From Verrucomicrobiia bacterium (GTDB taxonomy: Bacteria; Verrucomicrobiota; Verrucomicrobiia; Opitutales; Opitutaceae), in contig WYBX01000065.1 in the NCBI GenBank assembly GCA_011525695.1, forward strand, positions 1-64,000: a DNA stretch of 64,000 bases. Reading direction: 5' to 3'. The notes beneath the pieces are model-generated. The model was not told the origin of the DNA. It saw nothing but the letters and a program-made list of their open reading frames with translations, and did not search any database. This document shows positions 8,563-17,255 of the stretch, piece after piece (the first letter of the stretch is position 1; each line of letters starts with the position of its first letter). A program made the position numbers and the translations under genes.

Positions 8563-9882
8563 ATGAGTGAACCTGTTGTGATCAATATCGGCCTTTGCGG
8601 CCTGGGCACCGTCGGCCAGGGAGTCTGGAAGCATTTGTCCGCGAACCGCGCCGACCTCGAGTCTCGGCTCGGTGTCTCCCTGCGGTTGGCCCGCGCCTCC
8701 GTGCGCGATTTGCACAAGGTGCGGGACGTGAAAGTCGCCGCGCGGGTGCTGACGGACGACCCGCTTGCGATCGCGAACGATCCGGAAATCGACATCGTGT
8801 GCGAGTTGATGGGAGGCACGGACATCGCGCGCGAGGTGACGCTGGCGGCGCTGCGGCTCGGAAAAATTGTCGTTTCCGCCAACAAGGCCCTGATCTGCGG
8901 GCACGGAGCGGAGATTTTCCGCACGGCCCGGCGGTACGGCGGCCATTTTTTCTTCGAGGCCTCGGTCGCCGGCGGAATCCCGATCATCAAGGCGCTGCGC
9001 GAGGGGCTCGTCGCCAACCAGTTTCCGCGGATCTACGGGATCCTGAACGGCACCTGCAACTACATCATCACCCAGATGGAGCAGCAGGACGCACCGTACG
9101 CGCCGGTGCTCGCGGAGGCCAAGCGGCTCGGTTACGCCGAGGCTGACGAGTCGCTGGATGTCGACGGCTGGGATACGGCGCACAAGGCGTCCGTCCTCGC
9201 CTGGCTCGCTCATGGGGTGTGGGTGAAGCCCCGTCAGATGATCGTGGAGGGCATCGCGCGGCTTACGCCGGCGGATTTCAAGAACGCGGCCACGCTCGGC
9301 TATGGCATCAAGCTGCTGGCCATCATCACGCGCGACTTTGCCCGCAACGAACTCTGCGTCCGCGTGCATCCGACCCTCCTGCCGGAGGCCAACGTGATCG
9401 CGAACGTCAACGGCGTGTTCAACGCCATTTCCGTCACCGGCGACGTCGTCGGCACGACCCTCTACAGCGGGCGGGGCGCCGGCCAGGACGCGACGGCCAG
9501 CGCCGTGATCAGCGACATTGCCGATGCGGCCGCCCTGCTGAAACATGGCAAGGGCGCGCACCTGATCGGCGAGACGTCGGCGCCCCCGCGCAAGGGCTGC
9601 CGGCCCGCGCCGCTCGAAAGCATCCGTTCGCGGTACTACCTGCGGCTGACCGTCCGGGACGAGCCGGGCGTGCTGGCCCGGGTTGCGACCATCACATCGC
9701 GCCAGGCCGTCAGCATCGCGAGCGTGATCCAAGGGCCGGCGGAGACGCCCGGTGCGGCCTCGCTGGTGCTGACCACGCATGAAAGCAACGAGCGGGCGAT
9801 TCGGAGCACCCTGAAGCAGTTGGCGGCGCTTCGCTCCGTGCTCGACGAACCGCTCCTCCTCCGGATTGCGGATTTCGACTGA
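8563..9882 (+). CDS. hom: Homoserine dehydrogenase
   Basis: A 439-residue enzyme reducing aspartate semialdehyde to homoserine. The start ATG 8563 (MSEPVVINIGLCGLGTVGQG) is set by the Rossmann motif; the frame is open further upstream inside plsY but that part is out-of-phase plsY sequence. Also visible: SANKALICGHGAEIF, the substrate-binding stretch GILNGTCNYIIT, the ADESLDVDGWDTAHK block with its catalytic-region Asp and Lys, and a C-terminal ACT domain (LTVRDEPGVLARVATI). It belongs to the monofunctional class. Next to lysC and thrC it makes up the aspartate-to-threonine branch. Confidence 0.95.
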   Translation: MSEPVVINIGLCGLGTVGQGVWKHLSANRADLESRLGVSLRLARASVRDLHKVRDVKVAARVLTDDPLAIANDPEIDIVCELMGGTDIAREVTLAALRLGKIVVSANKALICGHGAEIFRTARRYGGHFFFEASVAGGIPIIKALREGLVANQFPRIYGILNGTCNYIITQMEQQDAPYAPVLAEAKRLGYAEADESLDVDGWDTAHKASVLAWLAHGVWVKPRQMIVEGIARLTPADFKNAATLGYGIKLLAIITRDFARNELCVRVHPTLLPEANVIANVNGVFNAISVTGDVVGTTLYSGRGAGQDATASAVISDIADAAALLKHGKGAHLIGETSAPPRKGCRPAPLESIRSRYYLRLTVRDEPGVLARVATITSRQAVSIASVIQGPAETPGAASLVLTTHESNERAIRSTLKQLAALRSVLDEPLLLRIADFD

Positions 9883-9936
9883 TCGCCGCCATGGCCATGT
9901 GGTCGATTTTTCCCATTGCGCGCGGTGGCCGGGGTC

Positions 9937-9968
9937 GGTCAGGTGTCCAGCCTGACCATCCGCTGGAC
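9937..9968 (+). promoter_or_regulatory. Leader with competing hairpins ahead of lysC
   Basis: In the 146-base gap between hom and lysC, GGTCAGG (9937-9943) can pair perfectly with CCTGACC (9951-9957). The loop between them contains GTCCAG (9945-9950), which can instead pair with CTGGAC (9963-9968). The two pairings are either alternatives, as in an attenuator, or form a pseudoknot. No known lysine or SAM riboswitch consensus was recognised. Function is inferred only. Confidence 0.35.
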
Positions 9969-10028
9969 GGCGCCAGGCCAGGCAGCTGAGCCCATCCGGA
10001 GGACGGACACGCAACGGAACCCTTTTCC

Positions 10029-11243
10029 ATGGCCAGAATCGTCCAAAAATACGGCGGCACCTCCGTGGCTGACGTCGAACGCATCAAGAATGTCGCCGCC
10101 CGGATCAAGGCAATCCAGGGCGAGGGCAACGAACTTGTCGTCGTGGTATCGGCGCGGGCCGGCGTCACGAACGAACTCATTGCCCGGGCCAAGGCGGTTT
10201 GCCCGATGCCGAGCGAGCGCGAGATGGACCAACTGCTCGCGATCGGCGAGCAGGAGACGATCGCGCTCACGGCGATGGCCCTGCAAGGGATGGGGGTCAA
10301 TGCGGTGAGCTACACCGGCGCGCAGGCCGGCATCTTCACCGACACGGTCCACACCAAGGCCAAGATCACGACGATCAAGGCGAAGGCGCTGGAGAAGGAC
10401 CTGAAGGCCGGCAAGGTGATCATCGTCGCGGGGTTCCAGGGCATCAACGAGGAGGGCCAGGTCACGACGCTGGGCCGCGGCGGCTCCGACCTCACCGCGA
10501 TCGCGCTGGCGGCGGCGATTCGGGCGGACAAGTGCGAGATCTACACCGACGTCGATGGGGTCTACACGGCGGACCCGCGGGTGGTGAAGGACGCGCGGAA
10601 GCTGGCGGAAATCAGTTACGACGAGATGCTGGAGCTGGCCTCGCTCGGCTCGAAGGTCATGCAATCGCGCTCGGTCGAGTTCGCGGCAAAGTACAACGTC
10701 GTTTTCGAGGTGCGCTCTTCATTCAACCAAAACCCAGGAACCATCGTGAAACAGGAAGTTGCCTACATGGAAAAGGTGCTCGTGCGCGGCGTCGCCGTCG
10801 ACAAGGACCAGGCCAAGGTCGTGATCAGCAACATCACCGACCGGCCGGGTTCGGCCGCGAAGGTGTTCCGCGCCCTGGCCAATGCCCACATCAATGTCGA
10901 CATGATCGTGCAGAATGTCGGCCGCGCCGGGATCGCGAACCTGACGTTCACCGTTCCTCTTTCCGAGAAGGACAAGGCGGTGCGGGCGCTGGAGCCGGCG
11001 CTGCGGGAGGTCGGCGGCGAGGCGGCCTTTGACGAGGCCATCGCCAAGCTCTCGGTGGTCGGCGTGGGGATGAAGACGCACAGCGGCGTGGCGGCGACCC
11101 TGTTCCAGACGCTGGCCGACGCCGGGATCAACCTCGAGCTGATCAGTACCTCGGAGATCAAGATTTCCGTGGTGATCAAGAAGGACCGGGCGGATGACGC
11201 GGCCCGCGCGGCGCACGCCGCGTTCGGACTGGACAAGCTTTGA
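10029..11243 (+). CDS. lysC: Aspartate kinase (class with two ACT domains)
   Basis: A 404-residue aspartokinase that phosphorylates aspartate, the committed step to lysine, threonine and methionine. It starts MARIVQKYGGTSVADVERIK, carrying the KYGGTS nucleotide/substrate motif. The kinase core includes GFQGINEEGQVTTLGRGGSD and YTDVDGVYTADPRVV. Two C-terminal ACT repeats follow (VVISNITDRPGSAAKVFRAL and GVGMKTHSGVAATLFQTLAD), the allosteric site. The size and layout match the alpha subunit of Bacillus-type aspartokinase II, which also makes a separate beta subunit from an internal start; a candidate internal start is annotated separately. Its stop overlaps the thrC start. Confidence 0.96.
   Translation: MARIVQKYGGTSVADVERIKNVAARIKAIQGEGNELVVVVSARAGVTNELIARAKAVCPMPSEREMDQLLAIGEQETIALTAMALQGMGVNAVSYTGAQAGIFTDTVHTKAKITTIKAKALEKDLKAGKVIIVAGFQGINEEGQVTTLGRGGSDLTAIALAAAIRADKCEIYTDVDGVYTADPRVVKDARKLAEISYDEMLELASLGSKVMQSRSVEFAAKYNVVFEVRSSFNQNPGTIVKQEVAYMEKVLVRGVAVDKDQAKVVISNITDRPGSAAKVFRALANAHINVDMIVQNVGRAGIANLTFTVPLSEKDKAVRALEPALREVGGEAAFDEAIAKLSVVGVGMKTHSGVAATLFQTLADAGINLELISTSEIKISVVIKKDRADDAARAAHAAFGLDKL
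10754..10770 (+). promoter_or_regulatory. Possible internal ribosome binding site and start for a lysC beta subunit
   Basis: Inside lysC, AGGAAG (10754-10759) lies 8 bases ahead of an in-frame ATG (10768) that opens exactly at the regulatory half (MEKVLVRGVAVDKDQAKV). Bacillus and Corynebacterium make a beta subunit of this kind from an in-phase internal start. The purine-rich box and position fit, but use of this start is inferred. Confidence 0.4.
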
Positions 11244-12628
11244 TGCGCTATATCTCGACCCGCGGCCAGGCCCCGGCGCTGGGCTTCTCCGACGCCGTCG
11301 CCACCGGACTGGCGCCGGACGGCGGGCTGTTCCTGCCCGAACAGCTGCCGGATCTTTCCGGGCTGCTGCCCCGCTTCGAGTCGCTCGCGTATCCGGAGCT
11401 CTGTTTCGAGTTCCTGAAGGTTTTCGCGACCGATCTTCCGGCCGACACCCTCCGCGACCTGGTGCTCCGCAGCTATACGCGTTTTGATCACCCGGACATC
11501 GCGCCGCTGCGGGCGCTCGGGCCGGGCACCCATGTGCTCGAGCTGTTCCACGGGCCAACGCTGGCCTTCAAGGATTTCGCCCTGCAGTTGCTCGGCAACC
11601 TCTACGCGCACCAGTGCCGGGTTCGGAACGAGACGATCAATGTGCTCGGGGCCACTTCCGGCGACACCGGGGCGGCGGCGATTCACGGGCTCCTGGGCCA
11701 GCCGGGCACGGCCATCTTCATCCTCTATCCGGACGGCCGGGTGTCGCCGCTGCAGGAGCGCCAGATGACCTGCACGGGCGCGGAGAATGTCTTCGCCTTG
11801 GCGGTGGATGGCACCTTTGACGATGCCCAGGCGGCCCTGAAGGAACTGTTTGGCGATCAGGATTTCCGGACCCGCCACCGGCTTTCGGCCGTCAACTCGA
11901 TCAACCTGGCCCGGATCCTGGCGCAGTGTGTCTACTACCTTCACGCCTGGCTGCGGCTGCCCGCCCCCGAGCGCGGGAACGTGGAATTCGTGGTGCCGAC
12001 CGGCAACTTCGGCAACGTGCTGGCGGGTTGGATGCTGCAGAAAATGGGCGTGCCCATCCGGAGCTTCCGGGTCGCGACGAACCAGAACGACATTCTCTAC
12101 CGGCTGTTCACCACCGGGGAGTACCGGATTGGGGAGGTGCATCCCAGCCTCGCGCCGTCGATGGACATCCAGGTGGCGTCGAACTTCGAGCGGTTCATCC
12201 ACTTCGCCGTCGGTCGGGATCCCACCCGGGTGCGGTCGGTGATGGAGACGTTCCGGCGGACGGGCCGGTATGTCTTTGAGGGTTTCGATCGCGACACCTT
12301 CACGGCCTCGCGCACCACCGATGCGGAGATCCCCGGCATCATCCAGCGGGTGTATCGCGATTACGGGTATGTCTGTGATCCGCACACCGCCTGCGCGTTC
12401 AAGGAGGTGGGGGTCGGCCCCGCGGAACCCGGGCGCGTGCAGATCGTGCTCGCTACCGCCAGCCCGGCGAAGTTTCCCGAAACGATCCAGGCGGCAATCG
12501 GACTGGAACCGACTGCCCCCAGCCTCGAGAGCTTGAAGTCGAAGCCGATCGTGAAGCACCGGCTGCGGGCTGATCCGGCGGCGATCCGGGAGTTCATCGA
12601 GCAGCACGGGGTCAGCCCCGGGGTTTAG
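11243..12628 (+). CDS. thrC: Threonine synthase
   Basis: A 461-residue pyridoxal-phosphate enzyme that converts O-phosphohomoserine to threonine. ATG 11243 shares a base with the lysC stop (TGATG), so translation is coupled. The PLP lysine is in FHGPTLAFKDFALQLLGN; the phosphate-binding loop LGATSGDTGAAAIHG and the VVPTGNFGNVLAGW block are typical of the longer (E. coli/yeast class) synthases. The N-terminal MRYISTRGQAPALGFSDAV is the standard opening. It closes the threonine branch begun by lysC and hom. Confidence 0.95.
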   Translation: MRYISTRGQAPALGFSDAVATGLAPDGGLFLPEQLPDLSGLLPRFESLAYPELCFEFLKVFATDLPADTLRDLVLRSYTRFDHPDIAPLRALGPGTHVLELFHGPTLAFKDFALQLLGNLYAHQCRVRNETINVLGATSGDTGAAAIHGLLGQPGTAIFILYPDGRVSPLQERQMTCTGAENVFALAVDGTFDDAQAALKELFGDQDFRTRHRLSAVNSINLARILAQCVYYLHAWLRLPAPERGNVEFVVPTGNFGNVLAGWMLQKMGVPIRSFRVATNQNDILYRLFTTGEYRIGEVHPSLAPSMDIQVASNFERFIHFAVGRDPTRVRSVMETFRRTGRYVFEGFDRDTFTASRTTDAEIPGIIQRVYRDYGYVCDPHTACAFKEVGVGPAEPGRVQIVLATASPAKFPETIQAAIGLEPTAPSLESLKSKPIVKHRLRADPAAIREFIEQHGVSPGV

Positions 12629-12732
12629 TCCCAACATTTCGCAGCGCGGGAGCCGCAAAACGACCCGTTCGCGTGGTGTTTGCCGCTTGCCTCGGACGGC
12701 TGGCGTGGCTCCTTCCGGGTGTTTCCCGCGTC

Positions 12733-14811
12733 ATGAAACCAACCGCAATCCGCGCCGGCCGCGGGCTCCCGCTCATCGCACTTGCATTCCTGACCCTCGC
12801 ACCAATGGCGGCCGCACCGCGGCCGGCTCCCGACGCCGCGGCGCAACTCACAACTGCGGGGAATCCGATGCTGACGCGGATCTTCCCGTCGATCGTGCGG
12901 ATTGAGGCCATCCGGCTTCGACCCAGCGATGGCCGATTGACGAAGCAATGGACGGGAGGCAGCGGCGTCACCATCTCCCGGGAGGGGCACGTGGTCACCA
13001 ACTGCCATGTCACGGAGGACGGCGATTTCTTCCGGTGTTATCTCTACGACGGTTCTCACGTGGAGGCGGCTTTGGTGGGCCAGGATCCGCTGACGGACCT
13101 TGCGGTCCTGAAGATGGATTTGGGCGAGCGCGCGTCGGACGCCGCGCCGCTGGTGGTCGCGGAATTTGGTGATTCATCGAAGCTGGAGGCGGGCGAGGAG
13201 GTTTTCGCCCTGGGCAGTCCCGGTTTCCTGGCGCAGTCGGTGACCCGTGGAATCGTGTCGAATCCGTCGTTGGTCCTGCCGGAACAGACGATCGGCCGGA
13301 TGATGTTGCGCGGCGAGGACGTGGGCATGCTCGTGCGATGGATCCTGCACGACGCGCGGATCTTCGGCGGCAACAGCGGAGGGCCCCTGGTGAACCGGCG
13401 CGGAGAGATTGTCGGCATCAATGAAATCGGCGTCGTCGGCCTGAGCGGGGCGATCCCGAGCAATGTGGCGCAGGTGGTCGCGCGGAGCCTGATCGAGACG
13501 GGCCGGGTGATCCGCGGCTGGTCGGGGATCACAGTGCAGCCGCGGCTCGAGGCGGCGGGCGAGGGTGCGGGTGTGATGGTCGGCGATGTCGCGGCGGGCT
13601 CACCCGCGGCCGGGGCCGGGATGCAGCCCGGCGACCTGCTGCTGGCCGGCGATGGGCAGCCGATTGAGGGCGACGAGGAGAAGGCCGTATCGCATTTCAA
13701 CCGGCTGGAGGCCAGCCTGCTGCCCGGGACGGCATTTTCGGTGGTCTTCCTGCGCGCCGGCGAGAGGCGGACCGCGGAAATGGTTCTGACACCGCGAGAG
13801 CCGGCACGGGCCGATGACGTCGAATTGCGAACTTGGGGCCTGGTGGTGCGCGATCTCACGCAGCAGGTGGCACGGGACGAGCGACTGCCGGACGCCCGCG
13901 GCGTGTGGATCGAGAACATCCGGCCGGCGGGGCCTGCCGGCCAGGCGGAGCCGAATCTCCGCCGGGGCGATGTCCTGATCAGCATCGCCAGCGAACCGAT
14001 CGCCACTGTGGCCGAAATGCGCGCGCGCACGGAATCCCTGATGGCCGGCGCGACGGGCAACACCCGTGCCGTCCTGGCGGGGATCCGCCGCGATGGCGCC
14101 GTGCTCAACTCCGTGGTCGAACTGAAGAAGGTCGAGGAGTACAACGTCACGCCCCAGGCGCTCAAGGCCTGGCTCGGCGCCGCGTCGCAGCCGCTGACCC
14201 CCAAGCTTTCCGCGCAGCTCGGAATCGCCGCGCCGGGGGGAGCGCGATTGACCCGGATCTATCCCGGAACCGAGGCCGAGAAGGCGGGGCTTCAGATTGG
14301 CGATGTCATCCTCGCGATGGACGGGATGCTGGTTCCCGCCCGGCGACCGGAGGACACGGATCTCCTCGCCCAGCAAATCCGGCAGTATCGGCCGGGCACG
14401 GTGGCGGATTTTTCGATCTGGCGCGCTGGTGCGAAACTGGACGTGAAGGTTACGCTCGAATTGCAGCCGGTGCCGCCGGCAGAGATGGAGCGCTGGGACG
14501 ACGAGGAGCTTGAATTCACCGCCCGGGAAATCGCATTCGATGATCGGGTACGGCTGCAGCTTCCGTCCGATCTCAAAGGAGCGCTGATTCAGAGCGCCGT
14601 GGTCGCGGGCTGGGCCTCGCTGGCCGGCCTGCGCGCCGACGACATCGTGCAGCAGGCGGACGAGGCCCGGATTACTTCGCTGGACGAACTCAGGCAGTCG
14701 CGGCAGCGTGCGGTGGCGGCGGGCAAGGAGTGGTGGGTCCTGCTGGTGAGGCGCCGCGGCCAGACTCTTTTCATCGAAATCAACCTCGAGCCCATCCGTT
14801 CCAACCCATGA
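12733..14811 (+). CDS. Secreted HtrA/DegP-like serine protease with several PDZ domains
   Basis: A 692-residue exported protein. Start 12733 gives a clean signal peptide (MKPTAIRAGRGLPLIALAFL, cleaved after AAA); 20 upstream in-frame codons are ignored. The trypsin-like domain (about residues 50-260) keeps the full triad: His92 in VVTNCHVTED, Asp122 in DPLTDLAVLK and Ser215 in GGNSGGPLVN. It is followed by three recognisable PDZ-like domains, seen by their GDLLLAGDGQPI, GDVLISIASEPI and GDVILAMDGMLV loops, and a weaker fourth near the C-terminus (ASLAGLRADDIVQ). Usual HtrA proteins have one or two PDZ domains. It probably degrades or chaperones envelope proteins. Its stop overlaps the next gene, a related protein lacking the catalytic residues. 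Confidence 0.88.
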   Translation: MKPTAIRAGRGLPLIALAFLTLAPMAAAPRPAPDAAAQLTTAGNPMLTRIFPSIVRIEAIRLRPSDGRLTKQWTGGSGVTISREGHVVTNCHVTEDGDFFRCYLYDGSHVEAALVGQDPLTDLAVLKMDLGERASDAAPLVVAEFGDSSKLEAGEEVFALGSPGFLAQSVTRGIVSNPSLVLPEQTIGRMMLRGEDVGMLVRWILHDARIFGGNSGGPLVNRRGEIVGINEIGVVGLSGAIPSNVAQVVARSLIETGRVIRGWSGITVQPRLEAAGEGAGVMVGDVAAGSPAAGAGMQPGDLLLAGDGQPIEGDEEKAVSHFNRLEASLLPGTAFSVVFLRAGERRTAEMVLTPREPARADDVELRTWGLVVRDLTQQVARDERLPDARGVWIENIRPAGPAGQAEPNLRRGDVLISIASEPIATVAEMRARTESLMAGATGNTRAVLAGIRRDGAVLNSVVELKKVEEYNVTPQALKAWLGAASQPLTPKLSAQLGIAAPGGARLTRIYPGTEAEKAGLQIGDVILAMDGMLVPARRPEDTDLLAQQIRQYRPGTVADFSIWRAGAKLDVKVTLELQPVPPAEMERWDDEELEFTAREIAFDDRVRLQLPSDLKGALIQSAVVAGWASLAGLRADDIVQQADEARITSLDELRQSRQRAVAAGKEWWVLLVRRRGQTLFIEINLEPIRSNP

Positions 14812-15578
14812 AGCGCATCCTTTCACTGTTTGCCGCGTTGGCCCTAATCATGGGAGCGGCCGTTCCAAGGGCCGGTGGTGCGGGAGCGGCGGAGGGACGC
14901 GCGGTGGCGCAGCGCCACGCCGGTGCAGTGGTCAGCGTGGAACTGGTGGTGACGCTCAAGCTCAAGATGGGCGACCGTGAGGCGCCGCCCCAGGAGCGCC
15001 AGGTGGCGGTCAATGGCACCATGATCTCGCCTGCTGGCCTCACGGTGACCTCGCTCGCCGTCGTCGATCCGCAGCAGACGTACGAGGCGATGGGCGGACA
15101 GAATTCGCGGGTGCAGCTGGTCGGCGCGGATTTCAAGGAAGTGAAGCTGCGGCTGGCGGATGGCACGGAGCTGCCGGCGCGTTTTGTGTTGAAGGATGCA
15201 GATCTCGACCTCGCCTTCATGGCGCCGGAGGTCGCCGAGGGCACCGCGTCACGGACTTTTGAGTACGTGAACCTTGCCGAGGCGGCGGAGGGCGTTGTGC
15301 TGGGGGACTACTTTTCGGTTTCCCGCGCCGCGAAGGCCCTGCAGCGCGTGCCGCTCGTCCGGCCCACGCAGATCATGGGAGTCATCGAGAAGCCGCGCCG
15401 GTTGTACCTGCTGACGGAGACGTCGGTGGGAACGCCGGTATTCGATCCCCAGGGGGCGGTGCTTGGTCTCAGCCTGCAGCATTTTTCCAACAAGCGGCCC
15501 ACCGGGCTGGTCGTGTTGCCGGCCGCGGATGTGGCTGAGATGGCGCAGCAGGCGGAGGCGGCAATGGCCAAGCCGTGA
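14808..15578 (+). CDS. Trypsin-fold protein without catalytic triad (pseudoprotease)
   Basis: A 256-residue secreted protein (signal peptide MKRILSLFAALALIMGAAVP) whose start overlaps the stop of the HtrA-like gene (ATGA). The pattern follows an HtrA protease domain: GTMISPAGLTVTSLAVVDPQ stands where HtrA has the N-H-V motif, DADLDLAFM stands for the Asp motif and TSVGTPVFDPQGAVLGLS stands for GNSGGPL. The His and Ser positions are lost (Leu83 near the His site; G-T-P in place of S-G-G), while the Asp is kept. It is therefore probably not a protease and may be a subunit, regulator or substrate-binding partner of the upstream enzyme. Role is inferred from fold resemblance and coupling only. 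Confidence 0.68.
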   Translation: MKRILSLFAALALIMGAAVPRAGGAGAAEGRAVAQRHAGAVVSVELVVTLKLKMGDREAPPQERQVAVNGTMISPAGLTVTSLAVVDPQQTYEAMGGQNSRVQLVGADFKEVKLRLADGTELPARFVLKDADLDLAFMAPEVAEGTASRTFEYVNLAEAAEGVVLGDYFSVSRAAKALQRVPLVRPTQIMGVIEKPRRLYLLTETSVGTPVFDPQGAVLGLSLQHFSNKRPTGLVVLPAADVAEMAQQAEAAMAKP

Positions 15579-15651
15579 TTCAACTTGAAAGCGGGCGCGG
15601 GCGGAATCCAGTATCGGCGTCGCAAAGCGAACCCCTGGCCCCGTTACCCCT

Positions 15652-17094
15652 ATGAAGTCCCGGAATCGGCCCCTGACCAGCAGGCGTAAATTCATTGCTG
15701 GCGCCGCCTCGTCCACTGCGCTGCTGGCACTCGGTCACGCCAGCCCGTCCCAATCCAGCGGCTCCGCGGCCTCCGTGAAGTTGCCGGAGAATTTCTCCAA
15801 CTCCGCCGGGTCGCCGATCGATGCGCTGCTCAAGAACATCCCGCTGCCGCGGCTGGTGGCGGTTGAGACGCGGTTCGAGCGGCCGGTGCTGGCAGACGTG
15901 GAGGCGGCGTTCCTCGAGAAGCTGCGCGGATCCGGCGTGCTCGGAACCATCCGGCCGGGCATGAAGGTGGCGGTCGGAGCGGGCAGCCGCGGCATCACTG
16001 ATGCGGCGCGCGTCACCCGGGTGCTGCTGGGAGAGTTGAAGCGGGCGGGGGCGGCGCCGTTCATCTTTCCGGCGATGGGCAGCCATGGCGGCGCCACACC
16101 GGATGGCCAGCGGGCGGTGCTGGCGCGGATGGGCTTCACGGAGGAGAGCATGGGCGTCCCGATTCGGTGCACCATGGATGTGGTCCAGGTCGGCACCACG
16201 CCCAGCGGGCTGCCGGCCTATATCGATGCCCATGCCGCCGCGGCGGACGGGATCATTGTCGTGAACCGAGTCAAGCCGCACACGACGTTTCGCGGCAAGG
16301 TCGAGAGCGGGCTGGTGAAGATGATTGTGATCGGCACCGGCAAGCAGAAGGGCGCCGAGACCTGCCACCAGCTCGGCTACCCGCGGATGGAACAGAACCT
16401 CCTGGCCATCTGCCGGGCCAGCCTGGCGAGCGGAAAATACCTGTTTGGCGTCGGGTTGATCGAGAACGCGTATCATGAGACGGCGCGGGTGGAGGTCGTC
16501 CCGGCCGCGGAAATCCTGGAACGGGAACCCGTCCTGCTGGCCGCCGCGCGGAAACTGATGCCGCGGGTGCCAATTCCGCAGCTGGACGTCCTCGTGATCG
16601 ACGAGGTGGGCAAGAACATCTCCGGGACGGGATTCGACCCCAATGTCGTGGGTCGTTACCCGACCGCGGACGTGCCGATCACACCGGAGGATCCGCAAAT
16701 CACGCGGATTGCCATCCTGAACATCACGGAGGTTTCAGATGGGAATGGTACCGGCGTGGGCATCGCGGATTTCACGACGGAGCGCGTGTTCCGGAAGTTC
16801 AGCTTCATCGACACCTACTGCAACCTGCTGACCTCGACGACGGCGGCGGCGGGCAAGATTCCGATGGTGATGCGCAACGATCGCCAGGCGATCCAGGCCG
16901 CGGTCAAGACCTGCCTGATTGGGGACATGCACAAGGTGCGGCTGGGCCGGATCACCAACACGCTCTCGCTCGATCACATGCTGGTTTCCGAGAACCTGAT
17001 GGCGGAGGTTCGTGCCGATCCGCGGATGAAAGTCGTCGGTGATCCGACGGACATGGTTTTCGACGGGGACGGAAACCTGGCAAAATCGAGCTAG
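15652..17094 (+). CDS. Tat-exported LarA-like protein (DUF2088, nickel-pincer isomerase family)
   Basis: A 480-residue protein with a twin-arginine signal (TSRRKFIAGAASSTALLAL). The body resembles the lactate-racemase (LarA) superfamily: GSHGGATPDGQ and NRVKPHTTFRGKVESGLVK contain the conserved His and Lys region that holds the nickel-pincer nucleotide in LarA, and TGKQKGAETCHQLG follows. Known members racemise or epimerise 2-hydroxy acids. The cofactor is built in the cytoplasm, which would explain export through Tat in folded form. No larB, larC or larE genes are in the window. A two-hairpin repeat begins at the base right after its stop codon. Substrate is unknown. Confidence 0.8.
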   Translation: MKSRNRPLTSRRKFIAGAASSTALLALGHASPSQSSGSAASVKLPENFSNSAGSPIDALLKNIPLPRLVAVETRFERPVLADVEAAFLEKLRGSGVLGTIRPGMKVAVGAGSRGITDAARVTRVLLGELKRAGAAPFIFPAMGSHGGATPDGQRAVLARMGFTEESMGVPIRCTMDVVQVGTTPSGLPAYIDAHAAAADGIIVVNRVKPHTTFRGKVESGLVKMIVIGTGKQKGAETCHQLGYPRMEQNLLAICRASLASGKYLFGVGLIENAYHETARVEVVPAAEILEREPVLLAAARKLMPRVPIPQLDVLVIDEVGKNISGTGFDPNVVGRYPTADVPITPEDPQITRIAILNITEVSDGNGTGVGIADFTTERVFRKFSFIDTYCNLLTSTTAAAGKIPMVMRNDRQAIQAAVKTCLIGDMHKVRLGRITNTLSLDHMLVSENLMAEVRADPRMKVVGDPTDMVFDGDGNLAKSS

Positions 17095-17194
17095 ACAGCC
17101 TGTCGGTGGCACGAGTCCACGCATTGGGAGGCCCGAGAGAAGTCGGGTCGATGGCAGCCGACAGGCTGTAAACGAAAATGCCCGGGGCATTTTC
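17095..17194 (+). repeat. Two-hairpin post-stop element, copy 1
   Basis: It begins on the base after the TAG of the LarA-like gene. Stem 1 is ACAGCCTGTCGG (17095-17106) with its exact complement CCGACAGGCTGT (17158-17169). Stem 2 is the 21-base near-palindrome GAAAATGCCC-G-GGGCATTTTC (17174-17194). The same two parts in the same order occur after two other genes (23.3 and 33.4 kb). It lies between convergent genes. Confidence 0.8.
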
Positions 17195-17255
17195 GAGGAG
17201 TGGGAGAACTTCGCGCCCGGCTCGTTCTCACGGATCTTTCTCTTACTCTTTCTCT

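Noticed and set aside
9883..10028. Lysine or SAM riboswitch before lysC
   Set aside because: The gap is short and none of the conserved cores was recognisable.
6288..12658. Long minus-strand open frames opposite serA, hom, lysC and thrC
   Set aside because: They mirror recognised biosynthetic genes, have no family motifs and no coherent starts.
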